10,641 nucleotides of DNA from NCBI GenBank assembly GCA_003500165.1, contig DNSZ01000002.1:4536-15176 (forward strand), written 5' to 3'. This DNA is from Paracoccaceae bacterium (GTDB taxonomy: Bacteria > Pseudomonadota > Alphaproteobacteria > Rhodobacterales > Rhodobacteraceae). Shown here piece by piece: positions 1 through 6,884 of the stretch; position 1 is the first letter of the stretch, and each line of letters opens with the position of its first letter. The notes under the pieces were generated by a model. It was not told the DNA's origin and made no database searches. It was given only the letters and a program-made list of their open reading frames with translations. The position numbers were made by a program, and so were the translations under genes.

Positions 1-984
1 GCGGCACGCGTGGCAAACGCGACACTGGCGATCCGCACTCCGGCGATCTGGGGCGAGGCGGGCACGGCCTGCGGTTCGGATTCCACCAAGTTCGGAGCCT
101 GGGACCGCAACCTGATGACGGAATGGCACGCGCGCTACGGTGGGCGCGGGGTGATGATCTACTGGCATGTCGAGCGTCAGGCGACCTGCATCTATTCGCA
201 GCTCAAGAGGTGTTCGTCCTCCGAGGTGGCGGCGATGATCGAGGGGGTGCTCCGCCACTGCACCGACATGGAGATCCAGCGCCAATACGTCGATAGCCAT
301 GGTAAGACTGCTGTCGGTTTTGCCTTCTGTCATCTGCTCGGGTTCGAATTGGCGCCACGCCTGAAGGCGATTGCCCGCCAAAAGCTGGTTCTTCCCGCCG
401 CGGGCATGCGGACGCACTTGCCGCATCTGGCACCGATCTTGTCGAACGTGGTGGACTGGGCCGAGATCGAGCGGCAATACGACGAAATGGTCAAATACGC
501 CGCCGCCATGCAACATGGTACCGCCGACCCAGAGGCCATCCTGCGCCGGTTTGCCCGGACCGACGTGATGCACCCGACCTACAAAGCGCTGGCCGAGTTG
601 GGCCGTGCCATCAAGACGATCTTCCTGTGCCGCTATCTGCGATCGGAAGCCCTTCGCCGGGAAATCCACGAAGGCCTGAACGTTGTCGAGAACTGGAATA
701 GTGCGAACGGCTTCGTCTTCTTCGGCAAGGGCGGCGAGATTGCCTCGAACCGGATCGCCGATCAGGAAATCTCCGCCCTGGCGCTGCAACTGGTCCAGGC
801 GGCGATGGTTTATGTGAACACGCGCATGGTCCAATCGGTCCTGTCGGACCCGAATTGGCAGGACCGACTGTCTCCAGAGGACTATCGCGGCCTGACGCCG
901 TTGATCTATGCGCATATCACCCCCTATGGCCGCTACGATATCGATTTGGCGACCCGGATCGATTACGAGCGTATGGCGGCCTGA
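1..984 (+). CDS. tnpA: Tn3-family transposase, C-terminal part (5' end outside window)
   Basis: This is the catalytic C-terminal part of a Tn3-family (DDE) transposase, which cuts and joins the 38-50 bp ends of the transposon during replicative transposition. The frame is open from base 1; the GTG at 10 is only an in-frame codon, because family members are about 950-1000 residues and only about 325 are present. Numbering from base 10, the expected triad is visible: D24 in GSDSTKFG, D95 in YVDSHGKT and E227 in LNVVENWN. The spacings of 71 and 132 match those known for TnpA proteins. The C-terminus (TPLIYAHITPYGRYDIDL) is typical of the family and the stop TGA is intact. A resolvase gene follows on the same strand after 119 bases, the usual partner. 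No damage is visible in this part, so the element may be active if the missing half is intact. Confidence 0.93.
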   Translation, partial: AARVANATLAIRTPAIWGEAGTACGSDSTKFGAWDRNLMTEWHARYGGRGVMIYWHVERQATCIYSQLKRCSSSEVAAMIEGVLRHCTDMEIQRQYVDSHGKTAVGFAFCHLLGFELAPRLKAIARQKLVLPAAGMRTHLPHLAPILSNVVDWAEIERQYDEMVKYAAAMQHGTADPEAILRRFARTDVMHPTYKALAELGRAIKTIFLCRYLRSEALRREIHEGLNVVENWNSANGFVFFGKGGEIASNRIADQEISALALQLVQAAMVYVNTRMVQSVLSDPNWQDRLSPEDYRGLTPLIYAHITPYGRYDIDLATRIDYERMAA

Positions 985-1111
985 GTGCCATTATGGGTAT
1001 ACCCATAACGACACCTCCCATGAACGCGGAAACCGGTGAATTTTGTGTTCACTTTGGGTCTGTCTCGCGATAATGAACAGGGGATGTCCAGGGCACACCC
1101 AAAATGAACAG
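985..1111 (+). promoter_or_regulatory. Candidate resolution (res) region and tnpR promoter/operator
   Basis: The gap between tnpA and tnpR is where Tn3-type elements often place the res site bound by the resolvase. Repeated half-site-like hexamers are present: TGAACG at 1021-1026, TGTTCA at 1046-1051, TGAACA at 1074-1079 and TGAACA at 1105-1110, about 25-31 bases apart. AATGAACAG occurs twice as a direct repeat (1072-1080 and 1103-1111). TGTTCACTTTGGGT (1046-1059) and ACCCAAAATGAACA (1097-1110) form an inverted pair with 13 of 14 matches. The last repeat overlaps the tnpR start codon at 1104, so bound resolvase could repress its own gene. Assignment rests on position and repeats; exact subsites I, II and III are not resolved. 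Confidence 0.5.
991..1008. repeat. 18-bp perfect palindrome between tnpA and tnpR
   Basis: TTATGGGTATACCCATAA is its own exact reverse complement, centred between 999 and 1000 and starting 7 bases after the tnpA stop. It has no loop, so it reads as a protein-binding dyad more than as a terminator. It could be the crossover subsite or an accessory site of the resolution region; it could also be an operator for an outside regulator. Confidence 0.6.
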
Positions 1112-1697
1112 ATCGAGCCCCAAAATCGGCTATGCCCGAACATCGACCGTCGATCAGAACCTCGATGCACAGATCGCTTCCTTGAAAGCTGCAGGATGTG
1201 GGATGGTGCGCCAAGAACAGCGCAGTGGCGCGACGCTTGAAGGCCGCCCTGAATTGAAAACCATCCTCGACTTCATCCATCCAGGTGAAACCCTGGTGGT
1301 CACACGGATCGACCGGCTGGCGCGCTCGATGCAGGATCTTCAGACCATCGTTGCGCGGTTGAAAGAAAAGGGCGCGCATCTGGCGGCCACCGAGCAGCCC
1401 GTGGATACCTCCACGGCGACGGGCAAAGCGTTCTTCGACATGCTGGGCGTGTTCGCCGAGTTTGAAACCAATCTCCGCCGGGAGCGGCAGGCCGAGGGCA
1501 TCGCCGCAGCAAAGCAGCGCGGCGTCTACCGTGGACGCAAACCCAAGATCGATATGGCGGCTATTCAGGCAAAGCTGTCGGACGGCCTCTCCCCGACAGA
1601 CATCGCCCGCGAGATGGGGGTCTCACGCGGAACCGTCTACAAAGCAAAGGCCCAAATGACCCTGAAGCCGGGCAGCAACGAGGTGTCTGCCGCATGA
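1104..1697 (+). CDS. tnpR: Serine recombinase (Tn3-type resolvase/invertase family)
   Basis: A 197-residue serine recombinase of the resolvase/DNA invertase family, which would resolve the cointegrate made by the Tn3 transposase by recombining two res sites. The N-terminal catalytic domain shows GYARTSTVDQN with the nucleophile S14 and the conserved R12. The second active-site arginine cluster is RIDRLAR (R68 and R71). The dimer helix region FAEFETNLRRERQAEGIAAAK lies around 117-137. A linker with RGRKPKI precedes a Hin-type helix-turn-helix at about 160-182 (SPTDIAREMGVSRGTVYKAK). Length is normal for the family. ATG 1104 was chosen because the family begins a few residues before the KIGYAR strand; a strong Shine-Dalgarno sequence is not evident. 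It overlaps the next gene by ATGA (1694-1697), which suggests translational coupling. Confidence 0.93.
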   Translation: MNRSSPKIGYARTSTVDQNLDAQIASLKAAGCGMVRQEQRSGATLEGRPELKTILDFIHPGETLVVTRIDRLARSMQDLQTIVARLKEKGAHLAATEQPVDTSTATGKAFFDMLGVFAEFETNLRRERQAEGIAAAKQRGVYRGRKPKIDMAAIQAKLSDGLSPTDIAREMGVSRGTVYKAKAQMTLKPGSNEVSAA

Positions 1698-2173
1698 AAA
1701 AGAACACGCGCAAGCCAAGACCCCCCAAGAAGGCACAACCGGTACAAACCAGCACCAGAGTATCGCCGCCGCGCAATCTGACGCCTGGCCTTTGCGAGCG
1801 ACTACGCCAGGATATGATGAAGGCCTGCCTGGCAGTGGCGGAAACCCATGGGTTGACGGTCGAGGCGGGCGAGCTGAGCGACATTGACCTGCACCACAGC
1901 TTTACCATCGGGTTCCGTGTCGGCATCCCCATGGCTGACGGTACGATCTATTCACCTGACAAGGTCATGTTCGAAGCCCTCGCGCCGCATTTTGGACTTG
2001 AGCCCGCAGACTACGGACGGACGTTCCGGTCGGGTGGCGATCTCCACCGGATTGTCGGTATCAACCCCAACAGACCGAAATACCCGATCAGCACGGAGCG
2101 GGTCTCCGACGGCCGAGGGTTCAAGATGCCAGCCGAGAATGTCGTCATGTATCTTAAGAACGCTGGCGGATAA
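1694..2173 (+). CDS. Hypothetical protein coupled to tnpR (Tn3 passenger gene)
   Basis: I do not recognise this 159-residue protein. Its ATG lies inside the tnpR stop (ATGA), so it is very likely co-translated with the resolvase and belongs to the transposon. Residues 1-30 are basic and proline-rich (MKKNTRKPRPPKK at the start), probably disordered or nucleic-acid-binding. From about residue 31 it looks like a folded domain: a helix (LTPGLCERLRQDMMKACLAVAETHGL) followed by mixed strand-like segments with DLHHSFTIGFRVGIP, FEALAPHFGL, FRSGGDLHRIVGINP and ending FKMPAENVVMYLKNAGG. No signal peptide, membrane segment or metal-binding cluster is evident. Codon use resembles that of the tnpA/tnpR genes. 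It could be a transposition accessory factor or a cargo gene; the sequence does not decide. Confidence 0.75.
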   Translation: MKKNTRKPRPPKKAQPVQTSTRVSPPRNLTPGLCERLRQDMMKACLAVAETHGLTVEAGELSDIDLHHSFTIGFRVGIPMADGTIYSPDKVMFEALAPHFGLEPADYGRTFRSGGDLHRIVGINPNRPKYPISTERVSDGRGFKMPAENVVMYLKNAGG

Positions 2174-2182
2174 TATGTTCCA

Positions 2183-2231
2183 CTTATGTTCCCAAAAATG
2201 TCCAAATATGCAGCTTCGAGCCAGCTGGGCC
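2183..2231. repeat. Candidate right terminal inverted repeat of the Tn3 element
   Basis: Read on the minus strand from the istA side, this stretch runs from GGCCCAGCTGG to TTTTTGGGAACATAAG. The inner end resembles the inner part of Tn3-family ends (GG-A-C-TAAG). The outer edge coincides with the point where similarity to IstA stops (2233). The usual outer GGGG is missing, and the left end is outside the window, so the pair cannot be compared. Just inside are further GGAACAT copies (see findings). Confidence 0.35.
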
Positions 2232-2232
2232 T

Positions 2233-3030
2233 GGCACGCTTGAGATGGCCGTGGGGCCCCTCGACAGACCCGTTCTCATGCGCGACGCCCTTGGTGTTGC
2301 GCGTGGGCGTCATGCCGTAATGGCGGCACAGCGCATCGCACCGCAGGTGCGCCTTCGGCGCAACACGCTCGGTCAGGTCGGCTTGGGCGGATTGGTCGAG
2401 GTTCTTGAAAGCGGCCGAGAGGCTGTCGGTCCGGTGCTCCAGTGGCGCGCCCCCCAAGGCCCAGAGGGCATTCTGAAGGCCTTCGGCCAGCGCGACGTAG
2501 CTTTCGCCGCCCAGAATGACATGGGCGTGTTCGAAGCCGGAATAGGCCAGCCGGAAGTGATAGAGCCGGTGATCCAGCGCTTGGCCTGCCACAGTCACGC
2601 CCAGCTTGCCCATGGCGGTGAAATCCGAAAGGCCCATCCTGCCCGGGACATGGGTCTGCCGGAAGATCATCTCCTGCTCGGGGCCATGTTCGGCCCGCCA
2701 CAGGCGGATCCGCCGCTCCAGCGTGCGCCGGATGCCGGTGCCGAGGTCGGGGTGCCGGCGCAGGAGTTCCTCGTACACCGCCACCGGCCGGAGACCGGGG
2801 GAGGATTGCAGCATCGGCACCACCTCCGCGTCGAAGATATCGGCCAGCGGGTCCGGGCGGCGCCGGCCACGCGGGGCTTTCTTCTGCGAGGGAAGCGTCG
2901 GTTCGGATTGCAGTCGGTAACCGGTCGCCTGGCTGATCCCCGCCTTCGCGGCCGCGACGGGCACGGAATGGGTCTGTCTGAGCGTCATGAAGAGCCTCAT
3001 CTGTTGATCGGTGACATGACGGCCCGGCAT
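2233..3030 (-). pseudogene. istA: IS21-family transposase IstA, N-terminal half (truncated)
   Basis: This encodes about 266 residues of an IstA transposase, normally about 500 residues, beginning MPGRHVTDQQ. ATG 3030 is preferred over the longer frame because GGGAG lies 8-9 bases upstream. A helix-turn-helix lies near 24-41 (VPVAAAKAGISQATGYRL), followed by a basic linker with KAPRGRRRPDPLADIF. The DDE catalytic core is complete: D136 in GLSDFTAMG, D202 in EHRTDSLSAAF and E252 in AHENGS. IstA similarity stops after HLKRA (residue 266); the frame then runs on as unrelated sequence antisense to the Tn3 passenger gene to a stop at 2011. The C-terminal half and the partner ATPase gene istB are absent here. 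The cause is most likely insertion of the Tn3 element. An 8-residue insertion relative to the remembered family pattern lies at 223-230. The gene should be non-functional. Confidence 0.88.
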
Positions 3031-3220
3031 GAACGATCTCCCGAAACGGAAAAATCGTCCCCTATCCGAGCCGGCCACGACCGTCAGACCCGCCCATTCC
3101 GGGCGCAACGCGGGGCTGGGGGCTCTTCGGTCGGGCTACGCCCTCCCTCCGAGCCCCCACCCCCGCGTTCTCATCCTGATTGACGCTGGATTCTCACCCT
3201 GTTTGTCGCGCCGCAGCAAC
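3031..3220 (-). mobile_element. IS21-family left-end noncoding region with terminal repeats
   Basis: Upstream of istA the sequence is noncoding and holds two near-identical direct repeats, TTCTCATCCTG (3168-3178) and TTCTCACCCTG (3191-3201), 23 bases apart, about two helical turns. Multiple terminal repeats bound by IstA are characteristic of IS21 ends. The exact IS boundary is not certain, but is probably just beyond 3201 and before about 3220. Between these repeats and istA an 8-bp stem, GGGGGCTC (3118-3125) with GAGCCCCC (3151-3158), could fold in the istA leader and affect its expression. Confidence 0.55.
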
Positions 3221-3445
3221 CTGTTCCTCGTCCGACGACGGCTGCTGGCATGAGGCGGAGTCCGTCCGAAATCGGCCCGGCCGCCGGTCAGGCGGTCAAA
3301 ACAGCGCGAAAATCGCTCGACACAGGCCATCCGCCGCCTCAAACTGCCTTCAAGCCAAACCGTCGGCGCAGCCGAACACCTTGTTCAGACGTTCCCTCAC
3401 ATCAACCGTTGCACTTGAAACCTGAGTCCGCCCTATCCAGCTGCG
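3221..3445. other. Intergenic stretch without recognised feature
   Basis: Between the IS21 end and the hairpin at the glycosyltransferase 3' end I find no convincing gene. Short frames exist on both strands (for example 3136-3342 minus), but they lack a recognisable domain and a ribosome binding site and are rich in Arg, Ser and Pro as expected for random frames in GC-rich DNA. It may be old flanking DNA or the degraded edge of a lost element. Confidence 0.5.
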
Positions 3446-3486
3446 CTGATACCAAGCTGAAATGAGCGCAACTCATTGCAGCTTGG
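3446..3486. repeat. Palindromic hairpin repeat at glycosyltransferase 3' end (copy 1)
   Basis: CCAAGCTGAAATGAG (3452-3466), a 5-base loop CGCAA and CTCATTGCAGCTTGG (3472-3486) form a 15-bp stem with one mismatch. The TGA stop of the minus-strand glycosyltransferase (3473-3475) lies inside the right arm, which also encodes its last residues. There is no T-run after the stem on the minus strand, so it is not a classic intrinsic terminator, though it could still protect or end the transcript. The left part (3446-3468) recurs at 10183-10205 with 22 of 23 matches, so this is a dispersed repeat and not only a local hairpin. Confidence 0.75.
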
Positions 3487-4324
3487 CGCAAGTTTGCCAA
3501 ATACCGTGCTCTTTCTGAAAGTAGGAAATCGCGCGCCGGTCCAGATGATGACGATCCGCGCCGTCAAACCTGGCGACCTTCAGCGCGTGGATATCGCTGT
3601 TTTCGAGGTGTCTGGGTAGCCACGATTTCTCTGGCACCCAGATGGCAATGCCGCGGCGTTGCAAATGACCGGACAGCCAGATGTCGTCGACCATCCAGAG
3701 GTCCGTGGGAATCGCATAGAACGCATCATCGAAGAATTGCGATCGCACACAGGCGCCGGCATAGCCGAACATCAGATCGGCATATCCGGCATGCATGAAG
3801 CGCCGTCGATGCGGCTTCGGGGCGTTGGTGGTCAAGCGACATTCCCTCAATTGCGTGAACACCCGTCTGATCCGGTAGGCGGGGTCCCAGACCCGTTGTC
3901 GCGCGCGGGCATACCCGACCGGCGGGTCGGTTGGCCTCTTGTCAACGTAATTGCGGATGTCGTTTCCGCAGCCGGCAATACACTTGTCCGGATGCTGTCT
4001 GTGGGCCGCGAGCAGCAAGGCGGCCCAACCCGGCGGATAGCACTTGTCGTCATCACAGAACAGGATCGGGCCGTCATAGCCACGCAGGTCTTCGACGGCA
4101 TGCAGGATTTTTGACGCGGGGCCAAGATCGTCCCGGGTTCGGATCAATCTGACGCCAGGCGGAATGGCCGGCATGCCCCCGTCGTAGTCAGGAAACCGCC
4201 GGTAACGCTTTGGCAGATATAGCCGAATTTCATCGATCGGAACGCTCTGTTGACGAAGGCTGTCGAGTGTTTGCCGCAGGCGCGCAAAGCGCGGCGGGAT
4301 CGAGGTGAGTGAAATTATCGCCAT
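3473..4324 (-). CDS. GT-A-type glycosyltransferase (family 2-like)
   Basis: A cytoplasmic glycosyltransferase of about 283 residues with no membrane segment or signal peptide. It begins with MAIISLTSIPPRF, the first strand of a GT-A nucleotide-sugar-binding fold, followed by a helix with LRQTLDSLRQQ. The metal and sugar-nucleotide motif is DDD at residues 91-93 in ILFCDDDKCYPPGW. A second acidic pair occurs in WMVDDIWLSGHL (D213, D214), where acceptor-site or base residues are often found. ATG 4324 is preferred over an in-frame GTG at 4333 because the strand-forming N-terminus then begins as in relatives; neither has a strong ribosome binding site. Its donor and acceptor cannot be told from sequence; the family usually acts on polysaccharide or lipid-linked glycans. 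It lies downstream of the fasciclin gene on the same strand, separated by a strong hairpin, so shared transcription is uncertain. Confidence 0.82.
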   Translation of the reverse strand: MAIISLTSIPPRFARLRQTLDSLRQQSVPIDEIRLYLPKRYRRFPDYDGGMPAIPPGVRLIRTRDDLGPASKILHAVEDLRGYDGPILFCDDDKCYPPGWAALLLAAHRQHPDKCIAGCGNDIRNYVDKRPTDPPVGYARARQRVWDPAYRIRRVFTQLRECRLTTNAPKPHRRRFMHAGYADLMFGYAGACVRSQFFDDAFYAIPTDLWMVDDIWLSGHLQRRGIAIWVPEKSWLPRHLENSDIHALKVARFDGADRHHLDRRAISYFQKEHGIWQTCAKLQ

Positions 4325-4344
4325 ACTTGTCACTTCGTAGTTGG

Positions 4345-4370
4345 TGCGCGGGCCCCTCCGGGCCCGCGCA
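4345..4370 (-). terminator. Strong hairpin between fasciclin and glycosyltransferase genes
   Basis: TGCGCGGGCCC (4345-4355), loop CTCC and GGGCCCGCGCA (4360-4370) make a perfect 11-bp GC-rich stem. It lies 59 bases past the fasciclin-protein stop and about 20 bases before the glycosyltransferase start on the minus strand. There is no T-tract, so it may end or attenuate transcription of the upstream gene, or act as an RNA-stability element, instead of being a textbook intrinsic terminator. Confidence 0.6.
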
Positions 4371-4428
4371 TGACGGCAGTCGTCTCATTCCAACGGACAC
4401 CCAGGCCCTTCCGAGGATATCTAGGCGT

Positions 4429-6861
4429 TCAGGCGATGTCCACCGTCAGCAGAACATCCTGGAAATCGTTGTCCGAGTTCGCGTTGCGGGCCAGATCCTC
4501 GAAACCGAGCTGAAGCGCCCCAGAGCCATCCTGGGCCACGCCGGAAAGCACCTGGTCGAGTCCGCTTGCATTCAACGACGGGTCCGTGGAGAAGAAGATC
4601 GTCGCATCTTCAAACGCGACTCCATCGGCCGTAAGTGTCGGCGAGGAGCCGTCACGTTCGACGAAAGCAAAGCTGTCCGCGTCAAACAGCGAATCACCGA
4701 AGCGGTTCGCCCCGTCCTGGATCAGGAAAAAACCAAACGCGTTGCCTGCGTCGATACCAGTCACGGTCGTGCCGGTGCCGGCAGCTGCCTTGACGCTTTG
4801 CGCAATGATCCTGACATCGACCAATTCGCCATCCGCATTCACTTCGTATGCGCCGATGCTGTTATCGTAGCCTGCCGCGGCATCCGCCTCGAACGTTACG
4901 GAAAAGCTGTTCGAGGTGTCCCCATTCAGGAACTGCTGGGCGACCACCCCATTGATGGCGGTCTCTTCAACGGCGGTTTCTTCGGACAGCGCGGCGCGAA
5001 ACCCGACAAAGCCGATATCGGTGCCGAGCGCATTGCCAGAAAATATGAAATCGCCCTCGCCAAGTTGGCTGTCGATCACAAAGGACGCATCGCCGATCGT
5101 GACGCTCCCATCGTCGATTTCGGCATCAGCCCGCCGCACGACCTGATCCGAGATCGAGACGATGTCGTCGGTGCCGAATTGCTGGATCGTGTCACCGGAT
5201 AGATCGGACAGTCGGCCTGCCACGACATCGGCGCCACCTCCGACAATGATGGTGTCTGCACCGCTGCCGGCCACGAAAACCTCGGCCTCGGCGCTGCCGA
5301 CAAGAACGTCGTCGTCGCCGGTGCCCGTGACGGTTTGCGGCGTGCCGTCGTTCGGCAGGTCGATGGGCAACAGAACCTTGTCGATCGCCTGGATCACGCC
5401 GTTCGAGGCAGCGACATCCGCGATGGCCACCGATGCGTCGTCAAGATCGGGTTCCAGATCGACCACCTGCGTCCCGTCAAGGCCGAGGGTCGCGCCTGCC
5501 AGCGCCGTTGTCAGTGGCGCATCTGCGCCAGCCAGTTGTGACAGCGTTTGGCCGCCCGGAAGCACGTGATACAAAAGCACGTCGGTCAGGAGCGGGATCG
5601 GGTCGCCATCGCTCGACAGGGCGGTCAGGCTGCCGACGATCGAGTTGAATACAGCGTCTTCGTCCGATATGTCTCCCCGAAAGCCCAGACGAACGGCCAG
5701 ATCTGTGAAAGCGGCGTCGGTCGGTGCCATCACCGTGAAGTCGGCGTCCGGATTGGCCACAACCGAGGTCAGATCGGCGGCTTGAAGCGCACGCACCAGA
5801 AGGTCGAAATCCGACGAGCCCGTCGCAATGTCCGCGATGCTCTGATCGGGCGCATTGCCCGCCAGGTCGAGCGGCAAAAGGACACGATCGATCCCCTGAA
5901 TGACGCCGTTCGATGCCAGGACATCGGGAACCGCAATTGTCGGGTTCGCAATGTCCGGCTCGTTGTCGCTGATGACCGAACCAAGTGCCGTGAGCGCCGT
6001 GCCCGACAGCGCGGTCGGGATGCTGTCCGCCGTCGCGATCTGTGCGGCAGAGCGGGCTTCGGGGGCGACATGGTAAAGCAGGATATCCGTCAGCAGCGGG
6101 ACGGGATCGCCATCCGGGGACAGATCCGTCAGCGCGCCAACGAGAAAGGTGAACACGGCGTCTTCGTCGGTGGCGTCGCCAGCAAAGCCCAGATCCGCGG
6201 CGAGTTGCCCAAAGGCGGCGTCCGTCGGGGCAAAGACCAAGAGATCGGCCGCGTCATCTGCCACCACATCCACCAGGTCTGCGGTCTGCAGCGCGCGCAC
6301 CAGGATGTTGAAATCGTCGCTCGCTGCGGCGATTTCCGCGATCGTCTGGGTCGGTTCGTTGCCGGCAATGTCCACTGGCAACAGCACCCGGTCGAGGACG
6401 TGAACGATACCGTTCCGGGCCACCACATTTCCGGCTGCGATGGTGGGATCGACGACATCTGGCTCGAGGTCGATCAGGCCCGACCCGGCCGGTGTGATGG
6501 ACGCGCCGGCGAGCGCTGTCGTCAGGCTTTCGGCCGCAGCGATATCATTGGTGGTCTGCGCGCCGGGCAGGACGTGGTAAAGCAGGACGTCGGTCAAAAC
6601 GGCAACCGCGTCGTTGTCGGGGCTCAGCGGCGCAAGCGCCTCGACAAGAAAGTTGAAGACGGCGTCTTCATCCGCGGTATCGCCGCCGAAGCCGAGGTCG
6701 GCCGCCAACTGGCCAAAGGCGGCATTGGTCGGCGCAAGCACGGTGAAATCGGCATTCGGGTCCGCGACCGCATCCGTCAGGTCGGTCGCTTCGAGCGCGC
6801 GAACAAGAAGGCTGAAATCGGGATTGCCGGCGGCGATTTCGGCGATGGTCTGGGTGCTCAT
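4429..6861 (-). CDS. Triple-fasciclin (FAS1) protein with RTX segment and DUF4114-like C-terminus
   Basis: An 810-residue acidic protein, probably secreted or surface-bound and adhesive. It has three FAS1 domains in tandem, about 4-165, 172-333 and 339-502. Each shows the FAS1 signatures, e.g. DFTVLAPTNAAFGQL and LTDVLLYHVLPG, and repeats with a 168-residue period. A short RTX-type calcium-binding stretch follows at about 512-550 (GTGDDDVLVGSAEAEVF, then GSGADTIIVGGGADVV). The C-terminus at about 650-808 matches the DUF4114 pattern (FGFFLIQDGA and GFEDLARNANSDNDFQDVLLTVD). There is no N-terminal signal peptide; with RTX repeats this points to type I secretion by a C-terminal signal (inference; no transporter is in the window). 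I see only two lysines (K495, K691) and no cysteine, usual for secreted marine RTX proteins. ATG 6861 has AGGAGA four bases upstream. Function as adhesin or matrix protein is inferred from FAS1 family biology. Confidence 0.93.
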   Translation of the reverse strand: MSTQTIAEIAAGNPDFSLLVRALEATDLTDAVADPNADFTVLAPTNAAFGQLAADLGFGGDTADEDAVFNFLVEALAPLSPDNDAVAVLTDVLLYHVLPGAQTTNDIAAAESLTTALAGASITPAGSGLIDLEPDVVDPTIAAGNVVARNGIVHVLDRVLLPVDIAGNEPTQTIAEIAAASDDFNILVRALQTADLVDVVADDAADLLVFAPTDAAFGQLAADLGFAGDATDEDAVFTFLVGALTDLSPDGDPVPLLTDILLYHVAPEARSAAQIATADSIPTALSGTALTALGSVISDNEPDIANPTIAVPDVLASNGVIQGIDRVLLPLDLAGNAPDQSIADIATGSSDFDLLVRALQAADLTSVVANPDADFTVMAPTDAAFTDLAVRLGFRGDISDEDAVFNSIVGSLTALSSDGDPIPLLTDVLLYHVLPGGQTLSQLAGADAPLTTALAGATLGLDGTQVVDLEPDLDDASVAIADVAASNGVIQAIDKVLLPIDLPNDGTPQTVTGTGDDDVLVGSAEAEVFVAGSGADTIIVGGGADVVAGRLSDLSGDTIQQFGTDDIVSISDQVVRRADAEIDDGSVTIGDASFVIDSQLGEGDFIFSGNALGTDIGFVGFRAALSEETAVEETAINGVVAQQFLNGDTSNSFSVTFEADAAAGYDNSIGAYEVNADGELVDVRIIAQSVKAAAGTGTTVTGIDAGNAFGFFLIQDGANRFGDSLFDADSFAFVERDGSSPTLTADGVAFEDATIFFSTDPSLNASGLDQVLSGVAQDGSGALQLGFEDLARNANSDNDFQDVLLTVDIA

Positions 6862-6884
6862 GGTCTCTCCTGGGGTTTTGCTGG

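Noticed and set aside
963..1379. Minus-strand frame across the res region and tnpR start
   Set aside because: It overlaps tnpR, which is certain, and no known domain is visible.
2245..3183. Long plus-strand frame (312 codons) opposite istA
   Set aside because: It is antisense to istA, whose minus-strand protein has clear IS21 motifs and a ribosome binding site. The plus-strand translation has no recognisable domain.
3446..3486. Classic rho-independent terminator for the glycosyltransferase
   Set aside because: The stem is strong but contains the stop codon and has no following T-run on the minus strand, so I list it as a repeat.
4309..5202. Plus-strand frame (297 codons) opposite the fasciclin gene 3' end
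   Set aside because: It is the antisense of the DUF4114-like and RTX region, with no domain or ribosome binding site of its own.
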